The notes below the pieces were generated by a model. It was not told the origin of the DNA. It did no database searches and saw only the letters and a program-made list of their open reading frames with translations. The position numbers and the translations under genes are program-made. From Pirellulales bacterium (lineage in GTDB: Bacteria; Planctomycetota; Planctomycetia; Pirellulales; UBA1268), in contig JAGYJY010000017.1 of assembly GCA_018401745.1 (NCBI GenBank), positions 1 through 64,000 on the forward strand: a DNA stretch of 64,000 nt. Direction: 5' to 3'. Below are positions 49,583 to 59,568 of the stretch, in pieces (positions within the stretch are counted from its first letter, which is position 1; each line of letters begins with the position of its first letter).

Positions 49583-49678
49583 CAGCGTTGGTTCCCAGAG
49601 CCGCAAGGCGGGTCGGTCAGGAAGGCGAGTTCCCAAACGTTCTGCCTGAGACTCCTCAGAGGAAACCTATCCGCCACC

Positions 49679-51127
49679 ATGACCACACCGCCAGAGGGCA
49701 CCGCCAGAGCCGATTTCCGTCTGCCGATGCTGACACTGCTGTTGGCCGTGGCGAGCCTGACCCACATGGTGTCTTTTCCCTGGTGGATGGGGCTCGTCAG
49801 CGGTCAGCTGCTGCTGGCGGCCACGCTGGTGGCGGTCTTCTTCCCTGGGTCGCTGCTCGCCCTGTCTGCCTTTTTGCTGGCGAGCCTCACCTACTGGTTT
49901 GGCCGCCTGCCGGCGGTGCCCAATCACATCCTCTTTGAGATGCTGGTGCATCTCACCTTGATGGCAACGGTTGCCAGTTCACTCGTGGCCGCAGTGTGGC
50001 GGTGGGGCCGGAAACGCCACACCGACGCAGACGCGCCTCTTGGCAGCCGCGTCTTCGAGCAGGCCCGGCCGCTGATCATCACGGAGCTGATCGTGATGTA
50101 TCTCTTCACCGTGATCCACAAGCTCAACCACGACTTTCTCAATCCGGCCGTGAGCTGTGCCGTCTCCATGCACCATGAGCTCGCAGCGGTGGTGCCGTGG
50201 GTGCCTGATGGGGAGTGGACCTGGTGGCCAACGATCCTCGGCACGCTCCTGATCGAACTGGCCATTCCTCTGCTATTTCTCAGCCGTGGCACGCGAACCG
50301 CGGGCATCCTCCTGGGGCTTGTGTTTCATATCTTTCTGGCCCTCCATCCCCATGGCGGCATCTACAGTTTTTCCGGGCTGCTATTTGCGCTCTACGCGCT
50401 GCTCCTCCCTGATGCCTCGCTCCGCTGGCTCGGCGGCCGTTGGCAGTGGCTGCCGCTGGCTGCCAGGATCGGGCTCACGCTTGCCGTGGTGGGCGGGTTT
50501 GCGGCAGCGATCGTCTTGCAGATGATGGCCTATCGGAATGGCCGTGGCTTCCTGGCGGCCAACGCGATCGGCTTCTCCGCCTGGCTTCCGCTCGCGGTCC
50601 TGATCGTCCTGGGCTACGTGCTGGCAATCGCCCGTGGCCGAGGCGACGGCCTTGCGGGGCAGGCCAGGCCCGCACCACCCTGGCCGCTGCTGTGGCTGTT
50701 TCCGCTGCTGGTGCTGCTCAACGGGGCCTGCCCGTATCTCGATCTGAAGACCACCACGGCCTTCTCGATGTTTTCCAACCTGCGGACAGAGGATGGCCAC
50801 AACAACCATCTCTTTCTGCCGCGGCTGCCTCTCTTTGGCTACCAGGACGATCTTGTCGAGGTGCTTGAAGCCAACGATCCCCGGCTGGCAGGCCTCGCCC
50901 GCAGCGGCGACCTGCTGCCCTGGTTTGAGTTTCGCCGCATCGCGTCGACGACGCAGCCAGGCACCAGGATCCGCTGCCGCCGCAACGGCGAGGAGCGTCT
51001 GCTCAGCCGTGACGACGACTCCGCCGAGAGCCGGGAGGCGTTTACGCCCCACCCCTGGTGGATGGCCAAGCTGCTTGTGTTCCGGCCCATCAGGCCCTTT
51101 GGCGAGCCGATGACCTGCCGACACTGA
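49679..51127 (+). CDS. HTTM-like multi-span membrane protein
   Basis: A 482-residue protein with about ten spans and a soluble C-terminal portion (from about 385: EDGHNNHLFLPRLPLFGYQDDLVEV). The stretch ITELIVMYLFTVIHKLNHDFLNPAVSCAVSM resembles the HTTM (vitamin K-dependent carboxylase N-terminal) family, where KLN and a Cys follow an Asn/Asp-Phe pair. The carboxylase domain is missing, as in many bacterial relatives. Function unknown. Divergent from the DMT transporter, with 96 bases between. Confidence 0.68.
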   Translation: MTTPPEGTARADFRLPMLTLLLAVASLTHMVSFPWWMGLVSGQLLLAATLVAVFFPGSLLALSAFLLASLTYWFGRLPAVPNHILFEMLVHLTLMATVASSLVAAVWRWGRKRHTDADAPLGSRVFEQARPLIITELIVMYLFTVIHKLNHDFLNPAVSCAVSMHHELAAVVPWVPDGEWTWWPTILGTLLIELAIPLLFLSRGTRTAGILLGLVFHIFLALHPHGGIYSFSGLLFALYALLLPDASLRWLGGRWQWLPLAARIGLTLAVVGGFAAAIVLQMMAYRNGRGFLAANAIGFSAWLPLAVLIVLGYVLAIARGRGDGLAGQARPAPPWPLLWLFPLLVLLNGACPYLDLKTTTAFSMFSNLRTEDGHNNHLFLPRLPLFGYQDDLVEVLEANDPRLAGLARSGDLLPWFEFRRIASTTQPGTRIRCRRNGEERLLSRDDDSAESREAFTPHPWWMAKLLVFRPIRPFGEPMTCRH

Positions 51128-51142
51128 CGCGCGTTGCCGCCG

Positions 51143-52393
51143 TCACTGACCGAGGTCGAGCTTCCGCCACTTTCTGTTGGCCTTCACCTTCTCGGCAAGA
51201 TCCGCCGGCACATCGCCATTCTTGAAGACGAGCGATTCGAGCGATTCAATCCCGAGGAGCGTCTCCAGGGATTCTGGGGAGGCGCCCGTCTCGCGAATCG
51301 AGAGCTCCTTGAGCTTCGGCAGGCCGGCGATCACCTCGACCGTGGCGTTGGTCATCCGCGGCAGGCTCCAGATATCGAGCACGGCGAGCTCTGTGGCGTC
51401 AGCCAGGCTTGCCAGCCCCTCGTCACCAACGCTCGTGAGTTCGTGGAGGTAGAGCCGGCGGAGTTTTGGCATCGTGGCGAGCGTCGGTATGGCAGCGTCG
51501 CCCACCTCAGGCAGGTCGCGGAGCGTCAGGCGGTCGAGCACAGGCATGCCAGCAAGGGCCATCACTCCGTCGTTGCCAAAGCCTTGGCAGCGGAAAATCT
51601 CGAGGGAGGTGAGATTTTCGAGCTGGCGGAGCTGCTCGCCGCAGCTGCTGGAAACGGCGAAGTCTTGCATCAGGATCGCCCGCAGCGAGGGGCTCTGGGC
51701 GAGGCCTTCGATGCCACCATCACTGACGATCGTGCTGCGGTGCTTAAATCCCGAGAGCTTGGGAAGCTTTCCGACGACCTTGAGCGTCATGTCACCGACT
51801 TCCATGTTGCCGCGGAGGTCGAGGGCTCGCAGCTGTGAAAGGCTCGACAGGCGACGGCAGTGGAGGTCGTTAAAGCGGTTTTGCAGCAGGGTGAGCCGCT
51901 CAAGGTTTTCCAGCGAACTGATCGGTCGCATTGCCCGGCCGGTGAGGTTGGTGTTGCTGGAGAGGTCGAGCTCACGCAGGTTCGGAAACGCCTGTGCGAG
52001 CAGCTCCACGGCGGCGTCGGTGATTCCGCTGTTGGTGATTGCCAGGGCGGTGAGGTCGTCGAGCTCTGTCAGTGATGCAGCCATTTCATCGTTGAACTCC
52101 CGGCAGTTGAGAATCTTCAGGGAGGTCAGCTTCGGCAGCGACGCGAAGAGAGCCACATCGTCGGCCGTGACGGTGGAGCCGTCGGTGACGGAGATCGCCG
52201 TCACCTCTCCCGACTCCTTGTCGGCTTCGTAGCTGGCAGCCTTGCCCAGCGACTCGATCCGCTCAATCGCTGCGGTGTCTGCAACGCTCGCCAGAGCGGG
52301 CGTTGCCTGTCCGGCGGCCGAGCCGATCGCCAAGGCCGTGGCGACCAACGACATCCATCCTGTCTGACGAAACGCGGCAAGAAACCCGGTCAC
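51143..52393 (-). CDS. Exported leucine-rich repeat protein
   Basis: GTG 52393 is preceded by AGAGGAG with eight bases between, giving 416 residues with a signal peptide (WMSLVATALAIGSAAGQATPA). The rest is a run of about a dozen leucine-rich repeats of the LPKLTSLKILNCREFNDEM type, with GMPVLDRLTLRDLPEVGD and TMPKLRRLYLHELTSVGD as late examples. The repeats match the cysteine-less LRR type (GALA/RNI-like) common in planctomycetes. A protein-binding surface role in the periplasm or outer surface is likely. The frame is open further upstream to 52504. Confidence 0.82.
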   Translation of the reverse strand: MTGFLAAFRQTGWMSLVATALAIGSAAGQATPALASVADTAAIERIESLGKAASYEADKESGEVTAISVTDGSTVTADDVALFASLPKLTSLKILNCREFNDEMAASLTELDDLTALAITNSGITDAAVELLAQAFPNLRELDLSSNTNLTGRAMRPISSLENLERLTLLQNRFNDLHCRRLSSLSQLRALDLRGNMEVGDMTLKVVGKLPKLSGFKHRSTIVSDGGIEGLAQSPSLRAILMQDFAVSSSCGEQLRQLENLTSLEIFRCQGFGNDGVMALAGMPVLDRLTLRDLPEVGDAAIPTLATMPKLRRLYLHELTSVGDEGLASLADATELAVLDIWSLPRMTNATVEVIAGLPKLKELSIRETGASPESLETLLGIESLESLVFKNGDVPADLAEKVKANRKWRKLDLGQ

Positions 52394-52574
52394 GGTGCGC
52401 ACTCCTCTGAAGAAACTGATAACGATCATCGATGGACTGTCGAAGTCCTGAAACAGGGCACCGCCGGTGGAAGCATCACGAAGACGTTTCCACCGGCGGC
52501 CCAATGGTCACATGCGAAAACAACTCTTTCCGCAGATCAGGTCTTTCCGCAGATCCGGAGATCCTGAAACAGGA

Positions 52575-54094
52575 TCAGTCGAGCCGGTAGCCTTCGGCAT
52601 AGGTCGGCTTGATCAGGTCGGCCACGTGGGGCGTCTTCAGCGAAGCAAGGTTGGTGACCTTGAGGTTCTTCGCGTCCCACTCGACCTTCTCACCCCACTC
52701 GCCCATCTCGCCGTCGGCACCACCCTCGGCGGCGGCCCAGACAGCCAGGTTGCCCAGCAGGATCGTCTCGGTCAGCGGGCCGGCTCGCGTGATGAAGTTG
52801 GAATGGGCGATCATCGGGTCGCCCGCCTGCTTGGCCCGGAAGAGCTCAAACATGTTGTTCACGTCGTTGCCCTTGCCGGTGTCTTCGGCCTTCTCGTAGT
52901 CGACCTTCCGCTTCTCCACTCCGCGGAGCTCGTAGATACCGCAGTAGTCGTCGGAGCTGTAGAAGGCCCCCTTCTCGCCAACGACGAGCACGCCGCTGTC
53001 GGAGACATTTTCGATGCCCCACTTCTGGAAGACCTCCATCGGGGGCTTGTTGCCCTTGCGGTCGTACCACCAAAAGGGAATCGCCGGCCGCTCGCTGGTC
53101 TCGGGAAACTCAAACTTGATGATCGAGCTGGCCGGGAAGCTGTCGAAGTCGTGGCCGGTCGACTTGGCCTGCACTGAGATCGGGTCCCTCAGGCCGCACG
53201 AGGCAAACGGCACCGTCAGCATGTGGCAGGCCATGTCGCCCAGGGCACCTGTGCCGAAGTCCCACCAGCCGCGATGCTGGAAGGAGTGGTAGAGGCCGGG
53301 CCAGTATTCCCGCGGCGGGGCAACGCCGAGCCAGCTCTTCCAGTCGAGCCGCTCAAGGGCGCGGGCGATCTCCTCGGCCTTGCCGCCGACGAGCTCGTCA
53401 ACGATCTCCTTGATCTCAGCAGGATCAGCGCCATCACCTTCCTGTTCGGCGACTTCGGCCGAGGCTTGGGCACGATACATGTCGAGGTCCATACGGCGGC
53501 CGGGGCCCTGGGCCCAGACCGGGCGGTTTGACCAGGCGTAGACCTCCTGCAGCGGGCCGAGCACGCCGGAGCTGATCTGGGCGATCGCCTCGCGAGAGGA
53601 ATCGAGCGCGGTGCCCTGATTGCCCATCTGCGTGCAGACGCCCGTCTCTTCGGCAACCTTGGCCAGCAGGCGGGCCTCATAGATCGTGCGGGTGAGCGGC
53701 TTCTGGGTGTAGCAGCTGATGCCCAGACGCATGCAGGCAAGCGTCGCAGGAGCGTGCATGTGGTCGGGCGTGCTGATCGTGCAGATGTCGATGTCCTTGC
53801 CATACTTATCGAGCAACTCGCGGTAGTCGGTGAACTGCTCCGCGTTCTTAAACCTCTCGCCGCGACCCTTGCTCTCAAGCGTGTTGCGATCGACGTCGCA
53901 GATCGCCACGACATTGCCGAACTGGGCAGCGTTCTCAGAGTCGCTGCCCCCTTGCCGCCGACGCCGATCGAAGCGACGTTCATCTGCTCGATGGCTGAGT
54001 TGCTCCAGGCTGGCCGGCTGCCTGCGGCCACGAAGTAGCCGATACCGGCTGCCGAACCTGTGCCAAGAAATCCGCGACGCGTCGTTGACGCCAT
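52575..54094 (-). CDS. Tat-exported Gfo/Idh/MocA family oxidoreductase, frameshifted
   Basis: The N-terminus MASTTRRGFLGTGSAAGIGYFVAAG is a twin-arginine signal. After NVASIGVGGKG the frame changes at the five-base C run 53947-53951; one extra base gives SDSENAAQFGNVVAICDVD and the rest: TISTPDHMHAPATLACMRLG, CYTQKPLTRTIYEARLLAKV (dinucleotide-domain motif) and HRGWWDFGTGALGDMACH (the C-terminal half). Total about 506 residues. The exported planctomycete members probably oxidise sugars or derivatives outside the cytoplasm. Confidence 0.88.
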
Positions 54095-54182
54095 GGCCTG
54101 CTCCTTCTGCTCTTCTCTGGTGGTGTGCGTGATGCCCAGCGGGCAAGCACCGTGTCTTGTTTCCCCAGTCGCGCCGCCCCGT

Positions 54183-54211
54183 TCGTCAAGCGCGAGTCCG
54201 GCAAATATACT
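54183..54211 (+). promoter_or_regulatory. Candidate promoter of the isomerase/epimerase gene
   Basis: TATACT at 54206-54211 fits the -10 in five of six positions. TCGTCA at 54183-54188 matches four of six -35 positions with a 17-base spacer. It lies in the divergent gap 54095-54305 with a leader of about 95 bases to the start at 54306. Confidence 0.4.
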
Positions 54212-54305
54212 CCAAGCCTGTGGGGGATGCGAACTCATCTGAAGGCCTCTTCGATGCCCAGCATTTCTGCACTTGTGCCCTGTTCTTGCTCACTCGGAAA
54301 CTGTC

Positions 54306-55244
54306 ATGCCCATGCCACTCTCACGTCGTCATCTGCTGTCGGCTTCTGCAGCCGTTGCCTCCACTGGCCTGATGTCAGTCGCGTCTGCCGAGGAGCCTGC
54401 CGTGCAGGCCATGCCGCTGCCACCGCATCCGGAGCAGGGTCTGCTCTTTTCATGCAAATACGGCATGACGCAGGGGGAGTCGCTCGAAGAGCGGCTGCTC
54501 TCGGCGAAGGAGGCGGGCATGGATGGTGTCGACTTTGATGGGGCGGCATCGGTGACACCTGAGCAGCTGCGAGCGGCGGCCGCCCAGACAGGCGTGTTTA
54601 TTCACAACGCGATCAACCACGCCCACTGGGGCAAGACGCTGACGAGTGCCGACGAGGCCGTGCGAGCGGAGGCGGTGGCCAACCTCAAGCATTGCCTTCG
54701 CGTGTCGCACGCGGCCGGTGGCAGCGGCGTGCTGATCGTGGTGGGCGTCAACGGCGATGGGCCGGAGGGGCCGGATCGTGCCCGTGAGGAGATCTCCAAG
54801 GCGATCCCGCTCGCTGCGGCGCTCGGCCAGCGGATTCTCTTTGAGAACGTCTGGAACGGCATGTTTTATGAAGACGATGGGCCTCGCGATCAGTCAGCGC
54901 AGCCTCTGGCCGACTACATCGACAGCTTCAACAGCCCGTGGGTGGGCTCCTTCTTCGACCTGGGCAACCACGCCCGCTATGGCGACATCGCCGAGTGGAT
55001 CCGCGTGCTCGGTCCGCGGATTGTGAAGCTCGACATCAAGGGCTACTCCAATGCCAAGGCGGATGCTGAGGGTAAATGGAAGGGCTTTGTCGAGATCACC
55101 GGGGGCGACATCGACTGGGCGAATGTGCGGGCCGCCCTCAAAGACATCGGCTTCACCGGCTGGGTGTCGGCTGAGGTGGGCGGCGGCGATACGGCCCGCC
55201 TGAAGGTCGTGCTCGAGCAGATGAAGGAAGCCCTGCTGGGCTAA
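54306..55244 (+). CDS. Exported sugar phosphate isomerase/epimerase-like TIM barrel (xylose isomerase-like)
   Basis: ATG 54306 gives 312 residues with a Tat/Sec-like leader (LSRRHLLSASAAVASTGLMSVASA). The mature part has the AP endonuclease-2 type barrel: AGMDGVDFDGAASVTPEQLR, ILFENVWNGMFYED, WVGSFFDLGNHARYGDIAEW and VKLDIKGYS, with the Glu, Asp, His and Glu (VSAEVGG) metal ligands of this fold in place. It is divergent from the exported dehydrogenase gene and followed by a propeller protein; together they suggest processing of a carbohydrate in the periplasm. Confidence 0.85.
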   Translation: MPMPLSRRHLLSASAAVASTGLMSVASAEEPAVQAMPLPPHPEQGLLFSCKYGMTQGESLEERLLSAKEAGMDGVDFDGAASVTPEQLRAAAAQTGVFIHNAINHAHWGKTLTSADEAVRAEAVANLKHCLRVSHAAGGSGVLIVVGVNGDGPEGPDRAREEISKAIPLAAALGQRILFENVWNGMFYEDDGPRDQSAQPLADYIDSFNSPWVGSFFDLGNHARYGDIAEWIRVLGPRIVKLDIKGYSNAKADAEGKWKGFVEITGGDIDWANVRAALKDIGFTGWVSAEVGGGDTARLKVVLEQMKEALLG

Positions 55245-55320
55245 ACCTTTTTCACTCTTCCCTCACCTCCCTGTCTCATTCCTTCTCCTTCTCTCTCTCC
55301 AGTTTCCAAGGCACACGTCC

Positions 55321-56661
55321 ATGACGCGTTCACGCTTGCTCGTTGCATGTTTGCTCACCATCACCGTCTGCGGGTTTGGGGTTCGGCAGGCCGCTGCCGA
55401 AGCCGCCCGCTGGCCGCAGTGGCGGGGTGGTGATGGGCATGGAATCGCGGCGGGGCAGTCGCTGCCAGTGCACTGGTCGAAGAGCGAGAACGTGCTCTGG
55501 CGAACGCTGCTGCCCGGCCGTGCGGGGGCCACGCCCTGCATCTGGGATGATGCGGTTTATCTCACCAGCAACGAAGGTGACGATCTCGTGCTCGTCTGTC
55601 TGGGCCGCGAGAATGGCGAGATTCGCTGGAAGAAGACGGTCACCAGCGGCAATCAGGATGCCCGCAGCGGTGAGGGCAACTCGGCAAGCCCGTCGCCGTC
55701 AACGGATGGCGAGCATGTGTGGGTGTTTTTCGGCACTGGTGTGCTCGCCTGCTACACCTGCGATGGCGAAGAGGTCTGGAAGTTCAACGTTGGCGACCGC
55801 TTCGGCAGGCTTGATATTCAGTTTGGGATGACGAGCACGCCGGTGCTCGATGGCGACGCCCTCTATCTGCAGCTCCTGCATGGCCCGATGCGGCTCGATG
55901 ATCAGACGCGAATCGGCAAGGTGATCCGGCTCGACAAGAAGACCGGCGAGACGGTCTGGGAGTTTGACCGCATCACCAACGCGCAGTTTGAGTGCAAGCA
56001 CTCCTATGCGTCGCCGTTTCTCTACCGAGCGGACGGCCGCGAGTTTCTGCTGGTGCACGGGGCCGACTGCATCACGGGCCACGCGCTCGACGATGGCCGT
56101 GAGCTGTGGCGGTTTGGTGGGCTCAACGGCCCCACCGACCTCAATCCTAAGCAGCACGACGGCACCTTTCGTTTCGTTGCTTCCCCAGGATTTGCCCCAG
56201 GCACGATTGTCGTGCCCACAGCCAAGGCCGGCCCGACGGTCTGCCTGAATGTCAACGACGACCTCACAGGCGACTGCACGGGCAAGGCGTCGGTCGTTCG
56301 CTGGGTGCTGCCCGTCACACCAGACGTGAGCATTCCGCTGATTGCTGACGGGCTTGTCTATCTGCTCCACAAGGATGGAAAGCTGCAGTGTGTGGAGCTC
56401 GAGAGCGGCGCGGAGGTCTATTTCGAGCGGACCCACACCGGGCAGCACCGCACCAGCCCGCTGCTGGCCGACGGCCGGCTCTACTTTGGCTCCAACGACG
56501 GCTGGGTGTCGATCGTGAAGGCCGGCCGTGATTTTGAGCTGATCGAATCGGTCGATCTTGGTGAGCAGGTCTCCTCCTCGCCAATCGCCGTCGACAACAC
56601 GCTCTACATCCGCTCCGGCGACGCGATGTATGCGATCGGCAACGGCGAGGCGGCTGAGTGA
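55321..56661 (+). CDS. Exported PQQ-type beta-propeller protein
   Basis: A 446-residue protein with a signal peptide (SRLLVACLLTITVCGFG). Repeated blades include WPQWRGGDGHGIAAG, ENGEIRWKKTV, DGEEVWKFNVGDRFG, TGETVWEFDRI, DGRELWRFGG and DGWVSIVKAG, the WxxD-like seven- or eight-bladed PQQ enzyme repeat fold. The catalytic PQQ-dehydrogenase residues are not evident, so it may bind substrate or act in assembly rather than oxidation. It starts 76 bases after the epimerase-like gene on the same strand. Confidence 0.85.
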   Translation: MTRSRLLVACLLTITVCGFGVRQAAAEAARWPQWRGGDGHGIAAGQSLPVHWSKSENVLWRTLLPGRAGATPCIWDDAVYLTSNEGDDLVLVCLGRENGEIRWKKTVTSGNQDARSGEGNSASPSPSTDGEHVWVFFGTGVLACYTCDGEEVWKFNVGDRFGRLDIQFGMTSTPVLDGDALYLQLLHGPMRLDDQTRIGKVIRLDKKTGETVWEFDRITNAQFECKHSYASPFLYRADGREFLLVHGADCITGHALDDGRELWRFGGLNGPTDLNPKQHDGTFRFVASPGFAPGTIVVPTAKAGPTVCLNVNDDLTGDCTGKASVVRWVLPVTPDVSIPLIADGLVYLLHKDGKLQCVELESGAEVYFERTHTGQHRTSPLLADGRLYFGSNDGWVSIVKAGRDFELIESVDLGEQVSSSPIAVDNTLYIRSGDAMYAIGNGEAAE

Positions 56662-56686
56662 ATCGGCCGGCTGCGAGCCAACATGG

Positions 56687-57970
56687 CTAGTCGATGAGAA
56701 AGCCGTAGCTGCCGTCGTCAGCCTTGATGATTCGAACCATCGGCTGCTGGAGCTGACCACCGCCCTCATCGCCTGAAGCGCTGAGCGATTCCGGCTGGGT
56801 GATCTCGCCGCCATTGCGGGTGAGGAAGGGAGCGAGCGTGTCGCGGTCGAGATCGCCGCGCACCGTGCGGACAGAGCCGTCGGCGAAGCCAACAAGGCCG
56901 ACACGTTCTCCCGGCGAGGCTCCAGGATGCGGTGCACCGATGCCCGCCGGCTTGCCCACTCCGGGAAAAGCCTCATCAAAGACGATGTCTTCCGGCTTGG
57001 TCCAGGGAATCTTCCGTTCGGGATCAACTGTGGCAAACATGATCGTGTTGGACGTGCCGTCGGTCACGTCGCGAAAATGCAGTTTCTTGCGACTGAGGCA
57101 TGCCGGGAAGTCGTCTGGCGACTGCATCTTCACCAGATTGGGGGCGAAGAGCGCGTTGTCGCCAACAATCGCGGCATAGTTCGTCAACGCCCCTTCGCCT
57201 TCCACTGCTGGATCTCGATAGACGTTGACCACAGTCTCGCTGACCTGCCGATTCGCCGGCGAATCCCACGGCTGTGAGAAGTCGTACTGCTCGTAGAGAG
57301 CCTGTTGCTCGAGAAAGGGGAGGAGGAGCACTCGCCAGGAGTGCCAGGGCTTGCCGTCTGGGCCGTAGATCACCGCCGGGGGGAAGCTGCGATAGGCATC
57401 GGCGTAGTTGTGGAAGGCAAGCCCGATCTGCTTGAGATTGTTCATCGACGCTGAGCGGCGGGCGGCTGCTCGGGCTGCCTCCATCGCTCCGAGAAGGCCA
57501 CCGTCGGCATCGAGCGGCTTGCTCGTCAGCACATCAGGGAGCTCGCGAAGCTGCCGCGTCGTGGCTGGCGCGATGCGTCCTCCCGCGCCCATCTCGCCAG
57601 AAAACGGCCGGAAGAGCACAGCAGGCCCCCGCCGCATCGCGGCGGCGGCCCCATCGCCAAAGGCGACGAGCATTTCGCCATCCTTGAGCACCTCGCGGAC
57701 GTCCACGCGGATAAGCGTGTCGAACGGGCCTCGGCCTGAAGACGAAAGGAGCATCACCCCAAGGCCTTCACTGGCCGAAAAGAACGGCGTCTGCGGCCGA
57801 GCCTTCACGATCGCAGTCTTTGCCTCACGGTCAACCGAGTCGATCTGATGGGTGGGCTCCCGGAAGAAGGGCATGCTCATCTCGACGCGGTCTTCTCCGC
57901 GGGCCGAAGAGGGCAGCAGGAAAAGGCTGCCCACAGCGAGCAGGAACAGACATACAGCCATTCGTGACAT
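56687..57970 (-). CDS. DUF1559 protein with signal peptide instead of pilin leader
   Basis: A 427-residue protein starting [25 protein letters not shown] at ATG 57970, with GAGGTGG upstream. The N-terminal 180 residues are an extra domain ([20 protein letters not shown]). The DUF1559 part begins at [32 protein letters not shown], then [28 protein letters not shown] and [13 protein letters not shown]. It lacks the Gly-Phe-Thr-Leu-Val-Glu prepilin motif, so it is a secreted relative, not a pilin. Upstream gap 57971-58216 is divergent; it holds an AAAGGGGA/TCCCCTTT hairpin at 58122-58152. Confidence 0.86.
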   Translation of the reverse strand: MSRMAVCLFLLAVGSLFLLPSSARGEDRVEMSMPFFREPTHQIDSVDREAKTAIVKARPQTPFFSASEGLGVMLLSSSGRGPFDTLIRVDVREVLKDGEMLVAFGDGAAAAMRRGPAVLFRPFSGEMGAGGRIAPATTRQLRELPDVLTSKPLDADGGLLGAMEAARAAARRSASMNNLKQIGLAFHNYADAYRSFPPAVIYGPDGKPWHSWRVLLLPFLEQQALYEQYDFSQPWDSPANRQVSETVVNVYRDPAVEGEGALTNYAAIVGDNALFAPNLVKMQSPDDFPACLSRKKLHFRDVTDGTSNTIMFATVDPERKIPWTKPEDIVFDEAFPGVGKPAGIGAPHPGASPGERVGLVGFADGSVRTVRGDLDRDTLAPFLTRNGGEITQPESLSASGDEGGGQLQQPMVRIIKADDGSYGFLID

Positions 57971-58216
57971 GATCCACCTCGAAGAAGAAGGAAGCAGGTT
58001 CAGAGGCTGGGCGGAGACCCAGGCTCGCCAGGGTTTGGGTCGTTGGTCTCCCGCATTCTCGGCAAAGAATATCACCGTTTCCACTGGCGTTGGTCTCTCC
58101 ACTACACTGCCACGCAGCAAAAAAGGGGAACGAGACTGCTTGTTTCCCCTTTCGGTCATCCAGTCGCCGCTGGGGTCTGTTGAGCCTCGGCACTCTTGGA
58201 GGAGGTCACCTGCACG

Positions 58217-59296
58217 ATGCACTCACCCGTGAAGATTCTCGTTGTTGGCTGCGGACACATGGGTATCTCGCATGCCAAGGCCTACCACGCCATGCCGGGC
58301 TTCGAGATCGTGGGCATCGTGGCCCGGGGGGAGGCTTCGCGAAAGAACCTGCTTGAGGCAGTCGGAGCCGACTACCCGCAGTTTTCCGACTACACCGAGG
58401 CGCTTGCCGCCACCAAGCCGGGTGCGGTTTCCATCAACACGTATCCCGACACCCATGCCGACTATGCGATCGCGGCCTTTGAGGCGGGCTGCCATGTGTT
58501 TCTTGAGAAGCCGATCGCGGTGACGATTGCCGACGCGGAAAAGGTCGTGGCCGCAGCCAAGGCGGCGGGCAAGAAGCTGGTGATTGGCTATATCTTGCGG
58601 GTGCACCCAACCTGGAAGCGGTTCATCGAGGTGGCCCAGACGCTCGGCACGCCGCTGGTGATGCGGATGAACCTCAACCAGCAGTCGCAGGGCGACATGT
58701 GGAAGACGCACAAGTCGCTGATGGACTCGATGTCGCCGATCGTCGACTGCGGTGTGCACTATGTCGACGTGATGTGTCAGATGACCCGCTCCAAGCCGAT
58801 CCGCGTATCGGCCATCGGCGCAAGGCTCTCCGATGAGCTGGTGCCCGGGATGTACAACTACGGCAACCTGCAGGTGACGTTTGCCGATGGATCGGTCGGC
58901 TGGTATGAGGCGGGCTGGGGGCCGATGGTCAGCGAGACCGCCTACTTTGTGAAGGATGTGATCGGGCCGAAGGGGTCGGTGAGCATCTCCGGCGTGAAGG
59001 AGGGGGAAGCGGCGACCGACGACGTCAACGCCCACTCCAAGGCAGCGGCTCTTAAGCTCCATCACGGTGAACTCGCCGCTGATGGCTCCTTTGCCAAGCC
59101 AGACGAGATTCTCGACTGCGCCGATGAGCCTGATCACGACGGCCTCTGCCGGGCCGAGCAAGAGTTTTTCCTCGACGCGATCGAGAACGACCGCGATCTC
59201 TCCGACCACATGGACGACGCGGTCTCGAGCCTTCGCATCGTGCTCGCCGCCGATGAGGCCTACCGCACTGGCACGACGGTCGCACTGCCTGGCTGA
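58217..59296 (+). CDS. Gfo/Idh/MocA family oxidoreductase (cytoplasmic)
   Basis: A 359-residue protein starting [21 protein letters not shown] at ATG 58217, with GGAGGAGGT upstream. Rossmann motif [16 protein letters not shown]; dinucleotide domain signature [11 protein letters not shown] with the conserved EKP lysine; C-terminal [26 protein letters not shown]. No Tat signal, unlike the 52.6 kb homologue, so it is intracellular. Likely a sugar or inositol dehydrogenase, substrate not deducible. Confidence 0.9.
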   Translation: MHSPVKILVVGCGHMGISHAKAYHAMPGFEIVGIVARGEASRKNLLEAVGADYPQFSDYTEALAATKPGAVSINTYPDTHADYAIAAFEAGCHVFLEKPIAVTIADAEKVVAAAKAAGKKLVIGYILRVHPTWKRFIEVAQTLGTPLVMRMNLNQQSQGDMWKTHKSLMDSMSPIVDCGVHYVDVMCQMTRSKPIRVSAIGARLSDELVPGMYNYGNLQVTFADGSVGWYEAGWGPMVSETAYFVKDVIGPKGSVSISGVKEGEAATDDVNAHSKAAALKLHHGELAADGSFAKPDEILDCADEPDHDGLCRAEQEFFLDAIENDRDLSDHMDDAVSSLRIVLAADEAYRTGTTVALPG

Positions 59297-59568
59297 GGCA
59301 GCGGATCTCCAGCGTTTTTTACGACGCGGGAAGCCAAACGCCTCCGGAAAAGGCCGGCACGGCCGCGCTGGGCAACGCGTGCGGCCATGGTTGGGCAGAT
59401 GCCCCGGGGGCAACTCGGCAAAAAAACCGCTCTAACAACGCGGCCGCTTCGTTGCTACAACCCGCTGGAACTGGGGTCCCAACGGCTGGGAGCACCCGCC
59501 AACCGTCGCGGGCTGCCATAAAGCGGGGCTAAAAATGCTTTTCTCTTCTCTCGATTGTCGCTTGGTTT
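59297..59568. other. Intergenic stretch upstream of the hydroxylase-like gene
   Basis: This 272-base gap has no credible gene. A GCTGAGGCAGC hairpin just after the dehydrogenase stop is followed, ten bases on, by a run of six T (about 59315), which could terminate that gene. A TGCCCCGGGGGCA palindrome lies near 59401. Neither is convincing alone. Confidence 0.35.

Noticed and set aside
58122..58152. Rho-independent terminator in the gap before the cytoplasmic Gfo/Idh gene
   Set aside because: The AAAGGGGA/TCCCCTTT stem has no T-run beyond it and lies between divergent genes, so neither neighbour would end there; mentioned only as a hairpin.
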